Below are positions 25,246-33,271 of a DNA stretch of 33,271 nucleotides, piece by piece. The stretch spans positions 1 to 33,271 of the forward strand of contig NZ_JAKGUE010000022.1 of assembly GCF_021568795.1 (NCBI RefSeq), read 5' to 3'. The translations under genes and the position numbers were made by a program. The stretch comes from Dethiosulfovibrio faecalis. GTDB taxonomy: Bacteria > Synergistota > Synergistia > Synergistales > Dethiosulfovibrionaceae. The notes below the pieces were generated by a model. It was given only the letters and a program-made list of their open reading frames with translations. It ran no database searches and was not told where the DNA came from. Each line of letters begins with the position of its first letter. The stretch's first letter is position 1.

Positions 25246-26104
25246 TTACGTACTCCTCCTTCTCGATCTTTAAAAGCCGATCCACAAGGACATCTGCGCC
25301 GCCCATCTCTGGACATGGAACGGTCCAGGAAGCGAGAGCCAGAAGATCCCCGGGAGCGGAGGAAATCGCCACAGGGACGTCTGCCCTGCGCAACAACTCC
25401 ATATCGTTTTCGTTATCCCCTACGGCTACGACTATATCGTACTTCACCTCTACCATGTCCAGCAACCTGTTCAGAGCGCTTCCCTTGTTCACCCCAGGAG
25501 GCAAAACATCGACGAATCCGTTTCCCGCCAAGACGACCTCGGCCCTTCCATCTAGAGCCGATTTGAGCATCTCGGAAATCTCCCTTCCTTCCGACCGGGA
25601 GCGATCGTGAAACATAACCCTGAAGACCCTACCGAGATCGGCCTCGGGACCGGCAAGAGACGGAGAATATGGAACGTCGACGGACTCGAAAAACTCTATG
25701 GTTCCAAGATCCTGAGGCCTACAGAAGACCAGCTCGTCCCCCATAGCCTGAACCTCGACCCCCTGTTCCCAGCCGATACGAAGGACCTCCTCCACCAGGG
25801 CACCATCCATCTGAGCCTCCCAGAACACCTGGCCTCGTCTATCCATTATCCTGGCTCCGTCGTATAGAATCGACGGGAGCTCCGCCCCGACCGCCAGGAT
25901 ATGTGGCAAGGCGGAACCGAGAATCCTTCCGCTGGCCACAGAGATATCCCAACCGTCGGACCTCAGCCTTTCCAAGGCCAAAACGGTGACGGCCGACATA
26001 CTGCCCTTGCCGTCCAGTAGCGTTCCGTCCAGGTCCGTTACCAACAGACGACGAAAAGGCCCCGCCGAACGGCGGGGCCCCGAAAAATCCATCCCCTCTA
26101 TCAC
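25238..26104 (-). CDS. HAD-superfamily (Cof-type) hydrolase
   Basis: This phosphatase of up to 288 residues has motif [10 protein letters not shown] (nucleophile D24, acid D26), motif II VASGR, motif III lysine in [10 protein letters not shown], and motif [13 protein letters not shown], with a type IIB cap between motifs II and III. Substrate unknown; relatives act on sugar and nucleotide phosphates. The start is uncertain. The GTG at 26104 overlaps the Skp-like gene stop (GTGA) but adds about 18 residues before motif I that relatives lack. Those codons contain a terminator-like hairpin (26054-26079). An ATG at 26092 and a TTG at 26044 are alternatives. It is coupled with the adenosine-specific kinase gene. 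Confidence 0.85.
   Translation of the reverse strand: MIEGMDFSGPRRSAGPFRRLLVTDLDGTLLDGKGSMSAVTVLALERLRSDGWDISVASGRILGSALPHILAVGAELPSILYDGARIMDRRGQVFWEAQMDGALVEEVLRIGWEQGVEVQAMGDELVFCRPQDLGTIEFFESVDVPYSPSLAGPEADLGRVFRVMFHDRSRSEGREISEMLKSALDGRAEVVLAGNGFVDVLPPGVNKGSALNRLLDMVEVKYDIVVAVGDNENDMELLRRADVPVAISSAPGDLLALASWTVPCPEMGGADVLVDRLLKIEKEEYVNG
26054..26079 (-). terminator. Terminator-like hairpin after the Skp-like gene, inside the HAD reading frame
   Basis: On the minus strand GGCCCCGCC, loop GTTC and GGCGGGGCC make a perfect 9-bp, almost all-GC stem followed by TTTT. It starts about 20 bases after the Skp-like gene stop. It would cause partial or full termination before the three downstream genes. 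Confidence 0.6.
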
Positions 26105-26541
26105 TGGGAAAGGTTCATCTTCTTGAGCTGCTGGATGACGTCCTCGGTGAGGTCCACCCCGCCGTAGAAAACCTGGGCCTTGTCCAGAACGACGGTTATA
26201 CCCTTGGCCTTGGCCACAGTTCTTATGGCGAGGTTGATCTCCTTGAAGAGAGGTGCCATGAGCTTCTGCTCCTCCACGGCGGCCTCCTGTTTCTTGGTAG
26301 CGTAGATCTCGGCCTTCTTCTTGTTATCCGAGGCCTTCTCTATGGCGGACTTAGCCTCGTTCTGTTTGGACTCCAGAACGGCCTGAACCCTCTTAGTTAC
26401 CTGCTCGAACTTAGGATGCTGAAAAAGAATCTTCTGAGGTTCGATAACTCCGATCTTCTCCGCCGCTATCGCTACGGACGAAAAGACCAAAGCGAAAAGA
26501 ACTCCAAGAGCTACCAACCTGACAGACTTAACCATACCCAT
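26101..26541 (-). CDS. OmpH/Skp-like periplasmic chaperone
   Basis: This 146-residue protein has a signal peptide (1-27, hydrophobic LVALGVLFALVFSSVAIAA) and a mature start EKIGVIEPQKILFQHP that matches the Skp family opening (IGVVD...). A long Lys/Glu/Ala-rich coiled-coil (about 45-100) and a short C-terminal beta part with TVVLDKAQVFYGGVDLTEDV follow. Skp trimers carry unfolded outer-membrane proteins across the periplasm, supporting a diderm host. bamA and lpxD, its usual neighbours, are not here. The ATG at 26541 follows GAGGAGG by 8 bases. First gene of a four-gene coupled operon. Confidence 0.85.
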   Translation of the reverse strand: MGMVKSVRLVALGVLFALVFSSVAIAAEKIGVIEPQKILFQHPKFEQVTKRVQAVLESKQNEAKSAIEKASDNKKKAEIYATKKQEAAVEEQKLMAPLFKEINLAIRTVAKAKGITVVLDKAQVFYGGVDLTEDVIQQLKKMNLSQ

Positions 26542-26586
26542 AGAAAAACCTCCTCAAAGCTATTGCATCTCTCTCGTTGCAGAAGA

Positions 26587-26615
26587 ATTTTACCCCGTCC
26601 TTCAGGACAAGTCCA
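26587..26615 (-). promoter_or_regulatory. Promoter of the Skp-like operon
   Basis: On the minus strand TGGACT (26615-26610) and TAAAAT (26592-26587) are separated by 17 bases. The spacer includes a small hairpin GTCC-TGAA-GGAC, and outer arms TTTTACC / GGTAAAA enclose the region. Confidence 0.5.
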
Positions 26616-26632
26616 CGGTAAAAACGCCTATA

Positions 26633-27229
26633 TCACTGTCTGCGTCCCGTAACCTGTCCCTCCAAAGCGGCGATAGTGTTTTGTACCACGTCGATTAGAG
26701 GAGGCATTTCCTCTCTGAACACAAAGGCGGGAGCGAAAAACTTCCCGGCCTCGAAGGAATCGACCACCAACTCCATCTTTTCAGCCACCTTCTGACGGGC
26801 ATCCTGAAAATCTCCGAAGATACCCTCGTCGGGGGTGCAGCCGAGAAGAGACATACACCTTCCGACGGCGGTAAGCAGCCAGTCCATCCCCTCCATGACC
26901 TGAACCGACAGGTTCATGGCCTGTTCGACCTTCTCCGATTCCAGCATATCCGCCACGGAGAGAGCGCCTTTTCGAACATTGACGACGTATTCTCCGGCGG
27001 ATCCCAAAGTCTGGACGACCAGCTCCTTCACGTCCATGGAGACGAACTCCACCGAGGTCCCCCCCTCGAGGGACACGAAGGCCTCGGGAGACATCTCCAC
27101 GCCGTCCACGGCCACGGAGGCTATCACCCGGTTTTGATCGCTCAAAATAGACGAGATCCTCTCGTAAACCTGAACGTTGTCATCTTCATCTAGGGTCAAG
27201 GGGACCCCGTCGAGCACGATCTTCTCCAT
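26633..27229 (-). CDS. Unrecognised protein, 198 residues
   Basis: I do not recognise this protein. It is acidic and soluble, with no signal peptide or membrane segment. Residues 1-70 (IVLDGVPLTLDEDDNVQVYERI, VIASVAVDGVEMSPEAF, TSVEFVSMDVKELV) alternate short strands with one helix in a way that suggests a small beta-grasp-like domain. Residues 72-198 look all-helical, with two cysteines (GRCMSLLGCTPDEG). Codon use matches the neighbours. The ATG at 27229 has an AGAGGTG site and its own extended -10 promoter, so it is a real gene. It lies between the pse/flagellar genes and the Skp operon. A flagellar or envelope connection is a guess from position. Confidence 0.8.
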   Translation of the reverse strand: MEKIVLDGVPLTLDEDDNVQVYERISSILSDQNRVIASVAVDGVEMSPEAFVSLEGGTSVEFVSMDVKELVVQTLGSAGEYVVNVRKGALSVADMLESEKVEQAMNLSVQVMEGMDWLLTAVGRCMSLLGCTPDEGIFGDFQDARQKVAEKMELVVDSFEAGKFFAPAFVFREEMPPLIDVVQNTIAALEGQVTGRRQ

Positions 27230-27253
27230 GAGACACCTCTTTCGATCTTTGAA

Positions 27254-27269
27254 AAGGCTCGCAAGCCTT
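27254..27269 (-). other. Small hairpin in the leader of the 198-residue gene
   Basis: AAGGCT-TGCG-AGCCTT (minus strand) is followed by TTC. It could be a weak terminator for the pse operon that ends at 27311 or a leader structure of the downstream gene, since it lies after that gene's -10. Confidence 0.35.
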
Positions 27270-27286
27270 AAGACGACTACTTTATC

Positions 27287-27295
27287 ATTATACCA
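27287..27295 (-). promoter_or_regulatory. Extended -10 promoter of the 198-residue gene
   Basis: On the minus strand TGG directly precedes a perfect TATAAT (27292-27287), the TGn extended -10 form, which tolerates the poor -35 (GTAGCA) found upstream. Confidence 0.55.
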
Positions 27296-27310
27296 GCAGT
27301 CGAACCGTTG

Positions 27311-28435
27311 CTACGTATTTTTCAACATATCCTCGATTTTCCTCATAACCCACCCCTGGTCCGACTCGGAGAGCCCCACATATACGGGGAGGGAAATCTC
27401 CATGGAATAAAACCTCTCGGCAACGGGAAAATCTCCGATTGTATAGCCGAAACTCTTTCTATAATAAGGGTGAAGGTGAACCGGAGGATAGTGCACCTGG
27501 ACCCATATACCCTCATCCCTTAGATCCAAAAAGAGCTTTTTCCGAATATCCGCTGAAACCCTGAAGGCGTAGAGATGGTATCCGTGACCGGGATGCCCGG
27601 CCGGTATTACCGCCCCGGGAAGCTCGGCGAGTCGCTCGTCGTATCGTCCGGCCACGGCCCTGCGATAGGAGACGAAGTCGTCCAGTTTTTCAAGCTGGCT
27701 CAACCCCAAAGCGCACTGAAGATCGGTAAGCCTGTAGTTGTAGCCCAGATCGATCATCTCGTTGGACCAAGGTCCCTCGGCGTTTTCCATCTCGCCGGGA
27801 TCCTTGGTTATGCCGTGGGAACGGAAAAGCCTGAGCTTTCGGGCCAGCTCGTCGTCGTCGGTGACGACCGCTCCTCCCTCTCCTGTGGTTATGTGCTTTA
27901 CGGGATGAAAGCTGAAAACCGTCATATCCGCTTCCTGTCCCACCATAAAGCCATCTCTACTAGCGCCCAAGGCGTGGCAGCCGTCCTCCACGACGAGAGC
28001 CCCTACGGAACGGGCCATCTCCATAAAGGGGCTCAACTTCACCGGATAGCCGCTATAGCTTATCGGGGCTATCACCTTCGTCCTGTGAGACAGTTTTTCC
28101 ATGGCCTTTTCGGGATCGAGACATCCGGTTCTCTCGTCTATATCGGCGAAAACAGGGACCCCTCCCTGATAGAGAGCCGCATTGGAGGTGGCGGCAAAGG
28201 TCATGGGAGACGTGAGGACCTCGTCTCCCTTCTCCACTCCGGCGGCGAACATTGCTCCGTGCAATGCGGAGGTACCGTTACTGAAGGTAACGGCGTATCT
28301 ACACCCGACCTTGGCCGCCAGGGCCTTTTCGAAGGACTCCACCGTAGGGCCCTGGGTCAGCCAGTCTCCTCTGAGAACCGAGCAGACAGCCTCTATATCC
28401 TTTTCGTCTATATATTGATGCCCGTAGGGGATCAT
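27311..28435 (-). CDS. pseC: UDP-4-keto-6-deoxy-L-AltNAc aminotransferase PseC
   Basis: This 374-residue DegT/DnrJ/EryC1 aminotransferase has PLP lysine K180 (FSFHPVKHITTGEGG), VVEDGCHALGA with the PLP-ring aspartate D151, SNGTSALHGAM, and C-terminal VQVHYPPVHLHPYY, which is characteristic of PseC. It puts the 4-amino group on the PseB product. It is the last pse gene in transcription order, while pseB is first. The ATG is preceded by a modest GGCGGTG site. A legionaminic-acid or other sugar aminotransferase is less likely given pseB, pseG, pseI and pseF in the same run. Confidence 0.92.
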   Translation of the reverse strand: MIPYGHQYIDEKDIEAVCSVLRGDWLTQGPTVESFEKALAAKVGCRYAVTFSNGTSALHGAMFAAGVEKGDEVLTSPMTFAATSNAALYQGGVPVFADIDERTGCLDPEKAMEKLSHRTKVIAPISYSGYPVKLSPFMEMARSVGALVVEDGCHALGASRDGFMVGQEADMTVFSFHPVKHITTGEGGAVVTDDDELARKLRLFRSHGITKDPGEMENAEGPWSNEMIDLGYNYRLTDLQCALGLSQLEKLDDFVSYRRAVAGRYDERLAELPGAVIPAGHPGHGYHLYAFRVSADIRKKLFLDLRDEGIWVQVHYPPVHLHPYYRKSFGYTIGDFPVAERFYSMEISLPVYVGLSESDQGWVMRKIEDMLKNT

Positions 28436-28464
28436 GAAAACACCGCCGCTTTCTTATAAAATTT

Positions 28465-29418
28465 TTATCGAACCATGGAGAGTATGGCCCTGGCCACCCT
28501 CTTCGCTCCGTCGGTGGACACGCAACCGGCAGGAGGGGGGAAGGCCTTTTCTATGGCACCGTGCAGGATTTCGGGGGATACGTCTTTCCACCACCCCAAG
28601 TCGATACCCCAGCCAAGTTCGGACAGGGCCCGTCCTATCCTTCTCTGGTTTTCCGCCACCTGAAACACCACCACCGGTTTGCCGAGTGCCATCGCCTCGT
28701 AACAGGTCACGCTGGAGGTACAGACCACCGAGGAGGCCCTGGCCATCAGTCCGTCGAAATCGGAAGGAGCCCTCATCAGGGTCAATCCGTCCTTCTTATC
28801 AGCCATCCGAGACACCTTATCAAAATAATCGTCCGGCACCATAGGACCCAACACTGCTACCATAGGAGGCCAGGAAACATCGTACCACCGAGCCATATCC
28901 AGTGTCGCCACACCGATATCGGAAGATCCAGCGACAAAGAGAACGAAACCGTCGTCTTTAGGAAGCAGCTCCCGAAAGGACCTTCTAAGCAGACAATACT
29001 TTGGCCCAAGAAGCTTCACGACTTTATCGCCGTATGGAATAGAGTCGGAGTCGACGTTGTAGTTAAGGATAAAATCTGCGTGTCTATCCACAGGGAGATG
29101 GCGAAAATCGTCTACGATCATCAGCTTGGTATAATGTCTAATACCCTCAAGGATCGACGGAGAAAAACGATAGCTGTCGGCGATGACCATATCCACCCCA
29201 TCGAACTGCCCCGGCCTGTGGAGCTCCGAATAAAAGGCAGGGGAGCCAAAATCGGGAAAATCGCCACCGGCGGCCTCGGGTATACAAAAGCGAACCGAGA
29301 AGCCCCCCTCCTCCAAAGAGGCGGCCAAGGCCCTGCACCGGCTGATGTGTCCTCCACCGATGGAGGGACCTCCGTCGGCTAGGATCAGGATATTAGCTAT
29401 AACCTTCTCCAACCCCAA
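28465..29418 (-). CDS. pseG: UDP-2,4-diacetamido-trideoxy-L-altropyranose hydrolase PseG
   Basis: This protein of about 317 residues has a GT-B-like fold and removes UDP from the diacetamido sugar, the step before PseI. Hallmarks are ADGGPSIGGGHISRC with the putative catalytic H24, MVIADSYRF, FVLFVAGSSD and a C-terminal SSVTCYEAMALGKPVVVFQVAENQ with the UDP-binding region. The start is uncertain. The frame has no ATG near the N-terminus: TTG at 29418 or 29412 overlaps the upstream methyltransferase gene by 22 or 16 bases, while family alignment would begin near ANILILADGG. There is no fused PseH acetyltransferase domain at the C-terminus. Confidence 0.88.
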   Translation of the reverse strand: MGLEKVIANILILADGGPSIGGGHISRCRALAASLEEGGFSVRFCIPEAAGGDFPDFGSPAFYSELHRPGQFDGVDMVIADSYRFSPSILEGIRHYTKLMIVDDFRHLPVDRHADFILNYNVDSDSIPYGDKVVKLLGPKYCLLRRSFRELLPKDDGFVLFVAGSSDIGVATLDMARWYDVSWPPMVAVLGPMVPDDYFDKVSRMADKKDGLTLMRAPSDFDGLMARASSVVCTSSVTCYEAMALGKPVVVFQVAENQRRIGRALSELGWGIDLGWWKDVSPEILHGAIEKAFPPPAGCVSTDGAKRVARAILSMVR

Positions 29419-30158
29419 AGCCTAACCTGGCCTTTTAAGCCCAAGGGGGGGAGATCAAGGGCTAGCTTATTTATCGGGGCATCATAAGATGGACTTTTTC
29501 CATCCTCTTTAGCCATCCAAGCATTAATAACCCTGCTCAAAAAATAATAGGTAGAACTAAAGTTCTCTATGAATTCAAGCTTTACCCCAGGGCAATCAAC
29601 GGACTCTATTTCTGAATCAAAAAAGTAGCGGTTATGCCAGGGCTTTTTTATCTCGTCCAAACCTAAAGAGGATCTGAACAGATTAATCTCGTCCAGGCCT
29701 TCAGAGCTGTTTTCGCACATGAGGAAAAGGCCGTCTTTTTTTAGCAAAGAAAATATCTTATACATTGCATCCTTTTGTTCCTCCCAGGAGGGCAAGTTAA
29801 TAAGACATCTCTCGGTATAAATAATATCGTATTTAGGGCTATCTTCGATGGATGCGACATCAGAGACGTAAAACCTAACATCACCGAGAAGATCGGCATT
29901 CTTGATATTTTTATACGCCTCCTTTATCATACCCTCAGAGAAGTCAACTCCACATATGTTCAGCTTGAATTTACTAGCTATCTCCATACAGGTAATACCG
30001 TTACCGCAACCGACATCTAGAACGTCGATTCCATCTCTCATGTACTCCATTATTTTTTTTTCTTCTAGTTTTTTCATTAAAAAATCATTGGAGCCAGCAA
30101 CTTCTCCCATCGAGGATCGCTCTTCCCAAAAATCTCTTATCCTCTGTCCGTCTTTCAT
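29397..30158 (-). CDS. Class I SAM-dependent methyltransferase in the pse locus
   Basis: This 253-residue protein has SAM motif I VLDVGCGNG (46-54), an acidic residue ending the next strand (ICGVDFSEGMI), a DVRFYVSDVASIED segment and IIYTERCLINLP in the motif IV-VI region. The methyl acceptor is unknown; a sugar intermediate, the finished pseudaminic acid or flagellin are possibilities from the location. The gene is visibly richer in A/T and in Lys/Ile/Asn codons than its neighbours, hinting at separate acquisition. The start chosen is ATG at 30158: it overlaps the pseI stop (ATGA) and follows GGGGGAT at good spacing. ATG codons at 30173 and 30182 are alternatives. Its 3' end overlaps pseG. 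Confidence 0.85.
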   Translation of the reverse strand: MKDGQRIRDFWEERSSMGEVAGSNDFLMKKLEEKKIMEYMRDGIDVLDVGCGNGITCMEIASKFKLNICGVDFSEGMIKEAYKNIKNADLLGDVRFYVSDVASIEDSPKYDIIYTERCLINLPSWEEQKDAMYKIFSLLKKDGLFLMCENSSEGLDEINLFRSSLGLDEIKKPWHNRYFFDSEIESVDCPGVKLEFIENFSSTYYFLSRVINAWMAKEDGKSPSYDAPINKLALDLPPLGLKGQVRLWGWRRL

Positions 30159-31189
30159 ATAAACATCCCCCATAATAACCATTCATCTTTCTCTATATCG
30201 TTCTTTGCCGTCCTGCCAATTACATTTTTCTTGTGTTTTGAGAATATCCCATAGCCAGGTCTTTTGCAGGTTAACATGTCCTCTGTTATCACAGTTCCTG
30301 CTGGAATATCGCAAGAGGCATGTAAGCTCCTTCTGCCCTTCTCGTAAAACTCCATCTCCTCTTCGGAAGGGCCTAGCTTCCTGCCGTCTCCCATGGCGGA
30401 CTCCACGTCCCTGATCTGACGGACCAGCTCCTTTAGCTCCCCTGGCTCTATGGCAAAGGGATGGTCCGGTCCCTCCATGGACCTGTCCAAGGTGAAGTGT
30501 TTCTCCACGACGGAGGCCCCCATAGCCACGGCGGCCACGGAAACGTGGACCCCGGGGGTGTGGTCCGAAAGCCCCACAGCGGTGCCGAAAGCCCTACGGA
30601 TGGTCTCCATGGACCGGAGGTTCATTATATGGGCCGGAGCAGGATAGACTGAGGCACACTGGAGAAAGATGACCTGCTCGTTTCCGGCGTTGCGACAAGT
30701 GATGTAGGCGTCCTGTATCTCCTCCATGTTGGCAAGGCCAGTGGATATTATCATAGGCTTGCCTTTTGAGGCACAGTAGCCCAGCAGATCTAGGTCCACT
30801 ATCTCGAAGGAGGCGATCTTGAAGAAATCGCTCACCTCGTCCAACTCGTTAACAGCCTTATGGTCAAAGGGAGTGGCAAAAAAGAGGATGCCCTTTTCCT
30901 TGCAGTAGGAGGCCAAGCCAGGAAGCCAGTCCCTTGGGGTCTCTATCTCCGATATGAGGGTATGGAGATCTTTGTTGTAGCTGGAGTGAACCGGTGTTTT
31001 TTTAGAAAAAAGAGTATCAGCCGAGTATATCTGAAATTTGACCGCATCAGCCCCAGCCTCGACAGCGGCGTCTATGTGTCGTAAGGCCAGGTCGTAGGAA
31101 CGATTGTGGTTCGCCCCTACCTCCGCTATTATGAAGCAGGGGTGTTTTTCGCCTACAGGCCTTCCTGCCATGAGTATAGAGTCCGTCAT
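30155..31189 (-). CDS. pseI: Pseudaminic acid synthase PseI (NeuB family)
   Basis: This 344-residue enzyme condenses 6-deoxy-AltdiNAc with phosphoenolpyruvate. An N-terminal NeuB barrel shows FIIAEVGANHNRS, AGADAVKFQIYSADTLF, FFATPFD, IISTGLANMEEI, GLSDHTPG and VVEKHFTLDRSMEGPDHPFA (metal His). A C-terminal SAF/antifreeze-like domain (about 285-342) contains RRSLHASCDIPAGTVITEDML and KRPGYG. NeuB, LegI and PseI are similar; PseI is chosen because pseB, pseC, pseG and pseF surround it. The ATG follows AAGGAGG. Confidence 0.9.
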   Translation of the reverse strand: MTDSILMAGRPVGEKHPCFIIAEVGANHNRSYDLALRHIDAAVEAGADAVKFQIYSADTLFSKKTPVHSSYNKDLHTLISEIETPRDWLPGLASYCKEKGILFFATPFDHKAVNELDEVSDFFKIASFEIVDLDLLGYCASKGKPMIISTGLANMEEIQDAYITCRNAGNEQVIFLQCASVYPAPAHIMNLRSMETIRRAFGTAVGLSDHTPGVHVSVAAVAMGASVVEKHFTLDRSMEGPDHPFAIEPGELKELVRQIRDVESAMGDGRKLGPSEEEMEFYEKGRRSLHASCDIPAGTVITEDMLTCKRPGYGIFSKHKKNVIGRTAKNDIEKDEWLLWGMFI

Positions 31190-31215
31190 GGAAGAACCTC
31201 CTTTTTTTTATAAAC

Positions 31216-31917
31216 TTACTCTTCGTTTTTTTTCTCTATCATACGGAATATCTGCTCTGCCCTTTTCCAGTCGTCCAACGTGTCTATGTCTTGAACTCTC
31301 CAGGACGGCAATATGACGGGCCTGGCGTTTCGGCTGAAGAAGAGGGGGCCCTCTTCTGGCATCTCCGATACGTTCAGCCAGTAAAACTGCCCCGCATCAT
31401 GGTATGCCTCCGGCAGATCCTGCGATCTCGAGGACTGGTATTCCGGCCAGATCATCTCCACATGGCCGCCCTTGGAGAGCTTCAATCCACGGTATATTGG
31501 ATATTCGAAGGGGGTGACGGAGAAGGAGGATACCGCTCCCTCTTCGCAAACTTTTTCATATCCTTTTGTTATATCCTCTGCCTGTACGAACGGGGCCGTG
31601 GCGTATATACAGCATATATGGGTGACGATGTCTCCTCGTTTTTCATGCCATTCCAGGCAGTGACGGACGACCGCATCGGTTCCGGTATGGTCGTCCGATA
31701 GTCTTTCCGGACGGATAAAGGGAACTTCGGCACCGTAGGAACGAGCTACGTCGGCTATTTTTTCGTCATCCGTCGAGACTATCACCTTGTCGAAAAGACC
31801 TGTTTTCACAGCGGCCTCTATGGAGTAAGCCATTATCGGTTTGCCCCAAAATGGTCGTATATTTTTACCCGGTATTCTCTTGCTTCCCCCTCTGGCGGGG
31901 ATCAGGGCTGTTATCAT
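31216..31917 (-). CDS. pseF: Pseudaminic acid cytidylyltransferase PseF
   Basis: This 233-residue CMP-sugar synthetase activates the nonulosonic acid with CTP. The N-terminal LIPARGGSKRIPGKN (5-19) is the nucleotide-binding motif, followed by FDKVIVSTDDEKIADVA, SDDHTGTDAVV and DAGQFYWLNV. The C-terminal WRVQDIDTLDDWKRAE is typical of the PseF/NeuA group. The ATG is 8 bases after pseB with a weak ribosome site, implying coupling. Confidence 0.92.
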   Translation of the reverse strand: MITALIPARGGSKRIPGKNIRPFWGKPIMAYSIEAAVKTGLFDKVIVSTDDEKIADVARSYGAEVPFIRPERLSDDHTGTDAVVRHCLEWHEKRGDIVTHICCIYATAPFVQAEDITKGYEKVCEEGAVSSFSVTPFEYPIYRGLKLSKGGHVEMIWPEYQSSRSQDLPEAYHDAGQFYWLNVSEMPEEGPLFFSRNARPVILPSWRVQDIDTLDDWKRAEQIFRMIEKKNEE

Positions 31918-31925
31918 TTTACACT

Positions 31926-33004
<1,079 letters not shown>

Positions 33005-33026
33005 ATACCGTCGATTTCTCCAATCG

Positions 33027-33271
33027 TCACGCTTCCACGTCGATCAAAGCTCCGAACATCTCCTGTACGTGCTCTATGAAGTTGATAACGCTGTCAGGTG
33101 GTATTTTCCTTATGACTCTTTCCTCCGATCCGTCCTTTTCAAGTACCTCGACCTGAAATTCATCGGCCTCTTCCCTGAAACGGAAACGAATCTGTCTGTC
33201 AAAAGCCTGAGCCACCTCTTCGGCTTTCGCCAAAGAATTTTTTATCTCTTCTCTGCCGGGACGGTAAAAAA
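33027..33271 (-). CDS. flaG: Flagellar protein FlaG (5' end beyond window)
   Basis: The reading frame is open to the right edge of the window. The visible 81 residues include IRFRFREEADEFQVEVLEKD followed by RVIRKIPPDSVINFIEHV, the conserved FlaG C-terminal beta-hairpin and IPP helix. FlaG is a small cytoplasmic protein of flagellin operons that affects filament length in some bacteria. A TTG at 33233 could be mistaken for a start, but upstream codons continue without a stop and FlaG is usually about 110-120 residues, so the gene is taken as partial. It ties the following pse genes to flagellin glycosylation. Confidence 0.85.
   Translation of the reverse strand, partial: FYRPGREEIKNSLAKAEEVAQAFDRQIRFRFREEADEFQVEVLEKDGSEERVIRKIPPDSVINFIEHVQEMFGALIDVEA

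Noticed and set aside
30155-31189. Legionaminic or sialic acid synthase
   Set aside because: NeuB-family enzymes look alike, but the linked genes are pseB, pseC, pseG and pseF, not legB/legG or a NeuC epimerase.

Overview
The window looks like a chromosomal segment of a diderm, flagellated, anaerobic amino-acid-fermenting bacterium of the phylum Synergistota (Dethiosulfovibrio/Acetomicrobium-like). This placement is inferred from gene content, not from a search. The pointers are a NAD-linked multi-subunit NiFe-hydrogenase operon of the HydABCSL layout known from Acetomicrobium, an Skp/OmpH-like periplasmic protein, which implies an outer membrane, flagellar FlaG with a pseudaminic-acid locus, and an NAD-dependent epimerase-type threonine dehydrogenase. 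Coding density is very high. No tRNA, rRNA, CRISPR array, insertion sequence or phage gene was seen, and no gene-free stretch exceeds 300 bases.

Layout. (1) 1-345, minus: truncated threonine dehydrogenase with its promoter. (2) 475-7616, minus: seven-gene NiFe-hydrogenase operon (NuoE-like, thioredoxin-like ferredoxin, NuoF-like, NuoG-like, small subunit, large subunit, maturation protease), with a dyad-bearing promoter region and a strong terminator. (3) 7804-10898, minus: the rpmH-rnpA-yidD-yidC-jag-lgt ribosome/membrane-biogenesis operon, followed upstream (10967-12925) by a DinG/XPD-type iron-sulfur helicase. rpmH (44 codons) is easily missed. (4) 13041-13316, plus: rpsT, convergent with leuS-holA (minus), then radA (minus). 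(5) 18382-23504, plus: histidine operon hisZ-hisG-hisB-hisH-hisA-hisF-hisIE, almost all start/stop codons overlapping, with a promoter back-to-back with that of radA. (6) 23552-26541, minus: an unusual coupled operon of Skp-like protein, HAD phosphatase, adenosine-specific kinase and a solitary periplasmic binding protein. A terminator-like hairpin lies inside the start of the HAD gene. (7) 26633-27229, minus: an unrecognised 198-residue protein. (8) 27311-33271, minus: flaG (cut by the window edge) followed by pseB, pseF, pseI, a methyltransferase, pseG and pseC.

How the genes work together. The hydrogenase operon encodes a soluble complex that should exchange electrons between H2, NAD(H) and probably ferredoxin during fermentation, with its own C-terminal processing protease. 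The his operon covers the pathway from PRPP/ATP to imidazole-acetol phosphate (hisC, hisD and the phosphatase lie elsewhere). The pse genes make CMP-pseudaminic acid for flagellin O-glycosylation, consistent with flaG next door, but the acetyltransferase PseH is absent from the locus. A methyltransferase of lower GC content sits inside the set.

The features most worth follow-up are the NuoG-like hydrogenase subunit, the Lgt with non-canonical signature residues, the attenuator-like hairpin in the Skp operon, the pse methyltransferase/missing PseH, the orphan 198-residue protein, and the dyads in three promoter regions.
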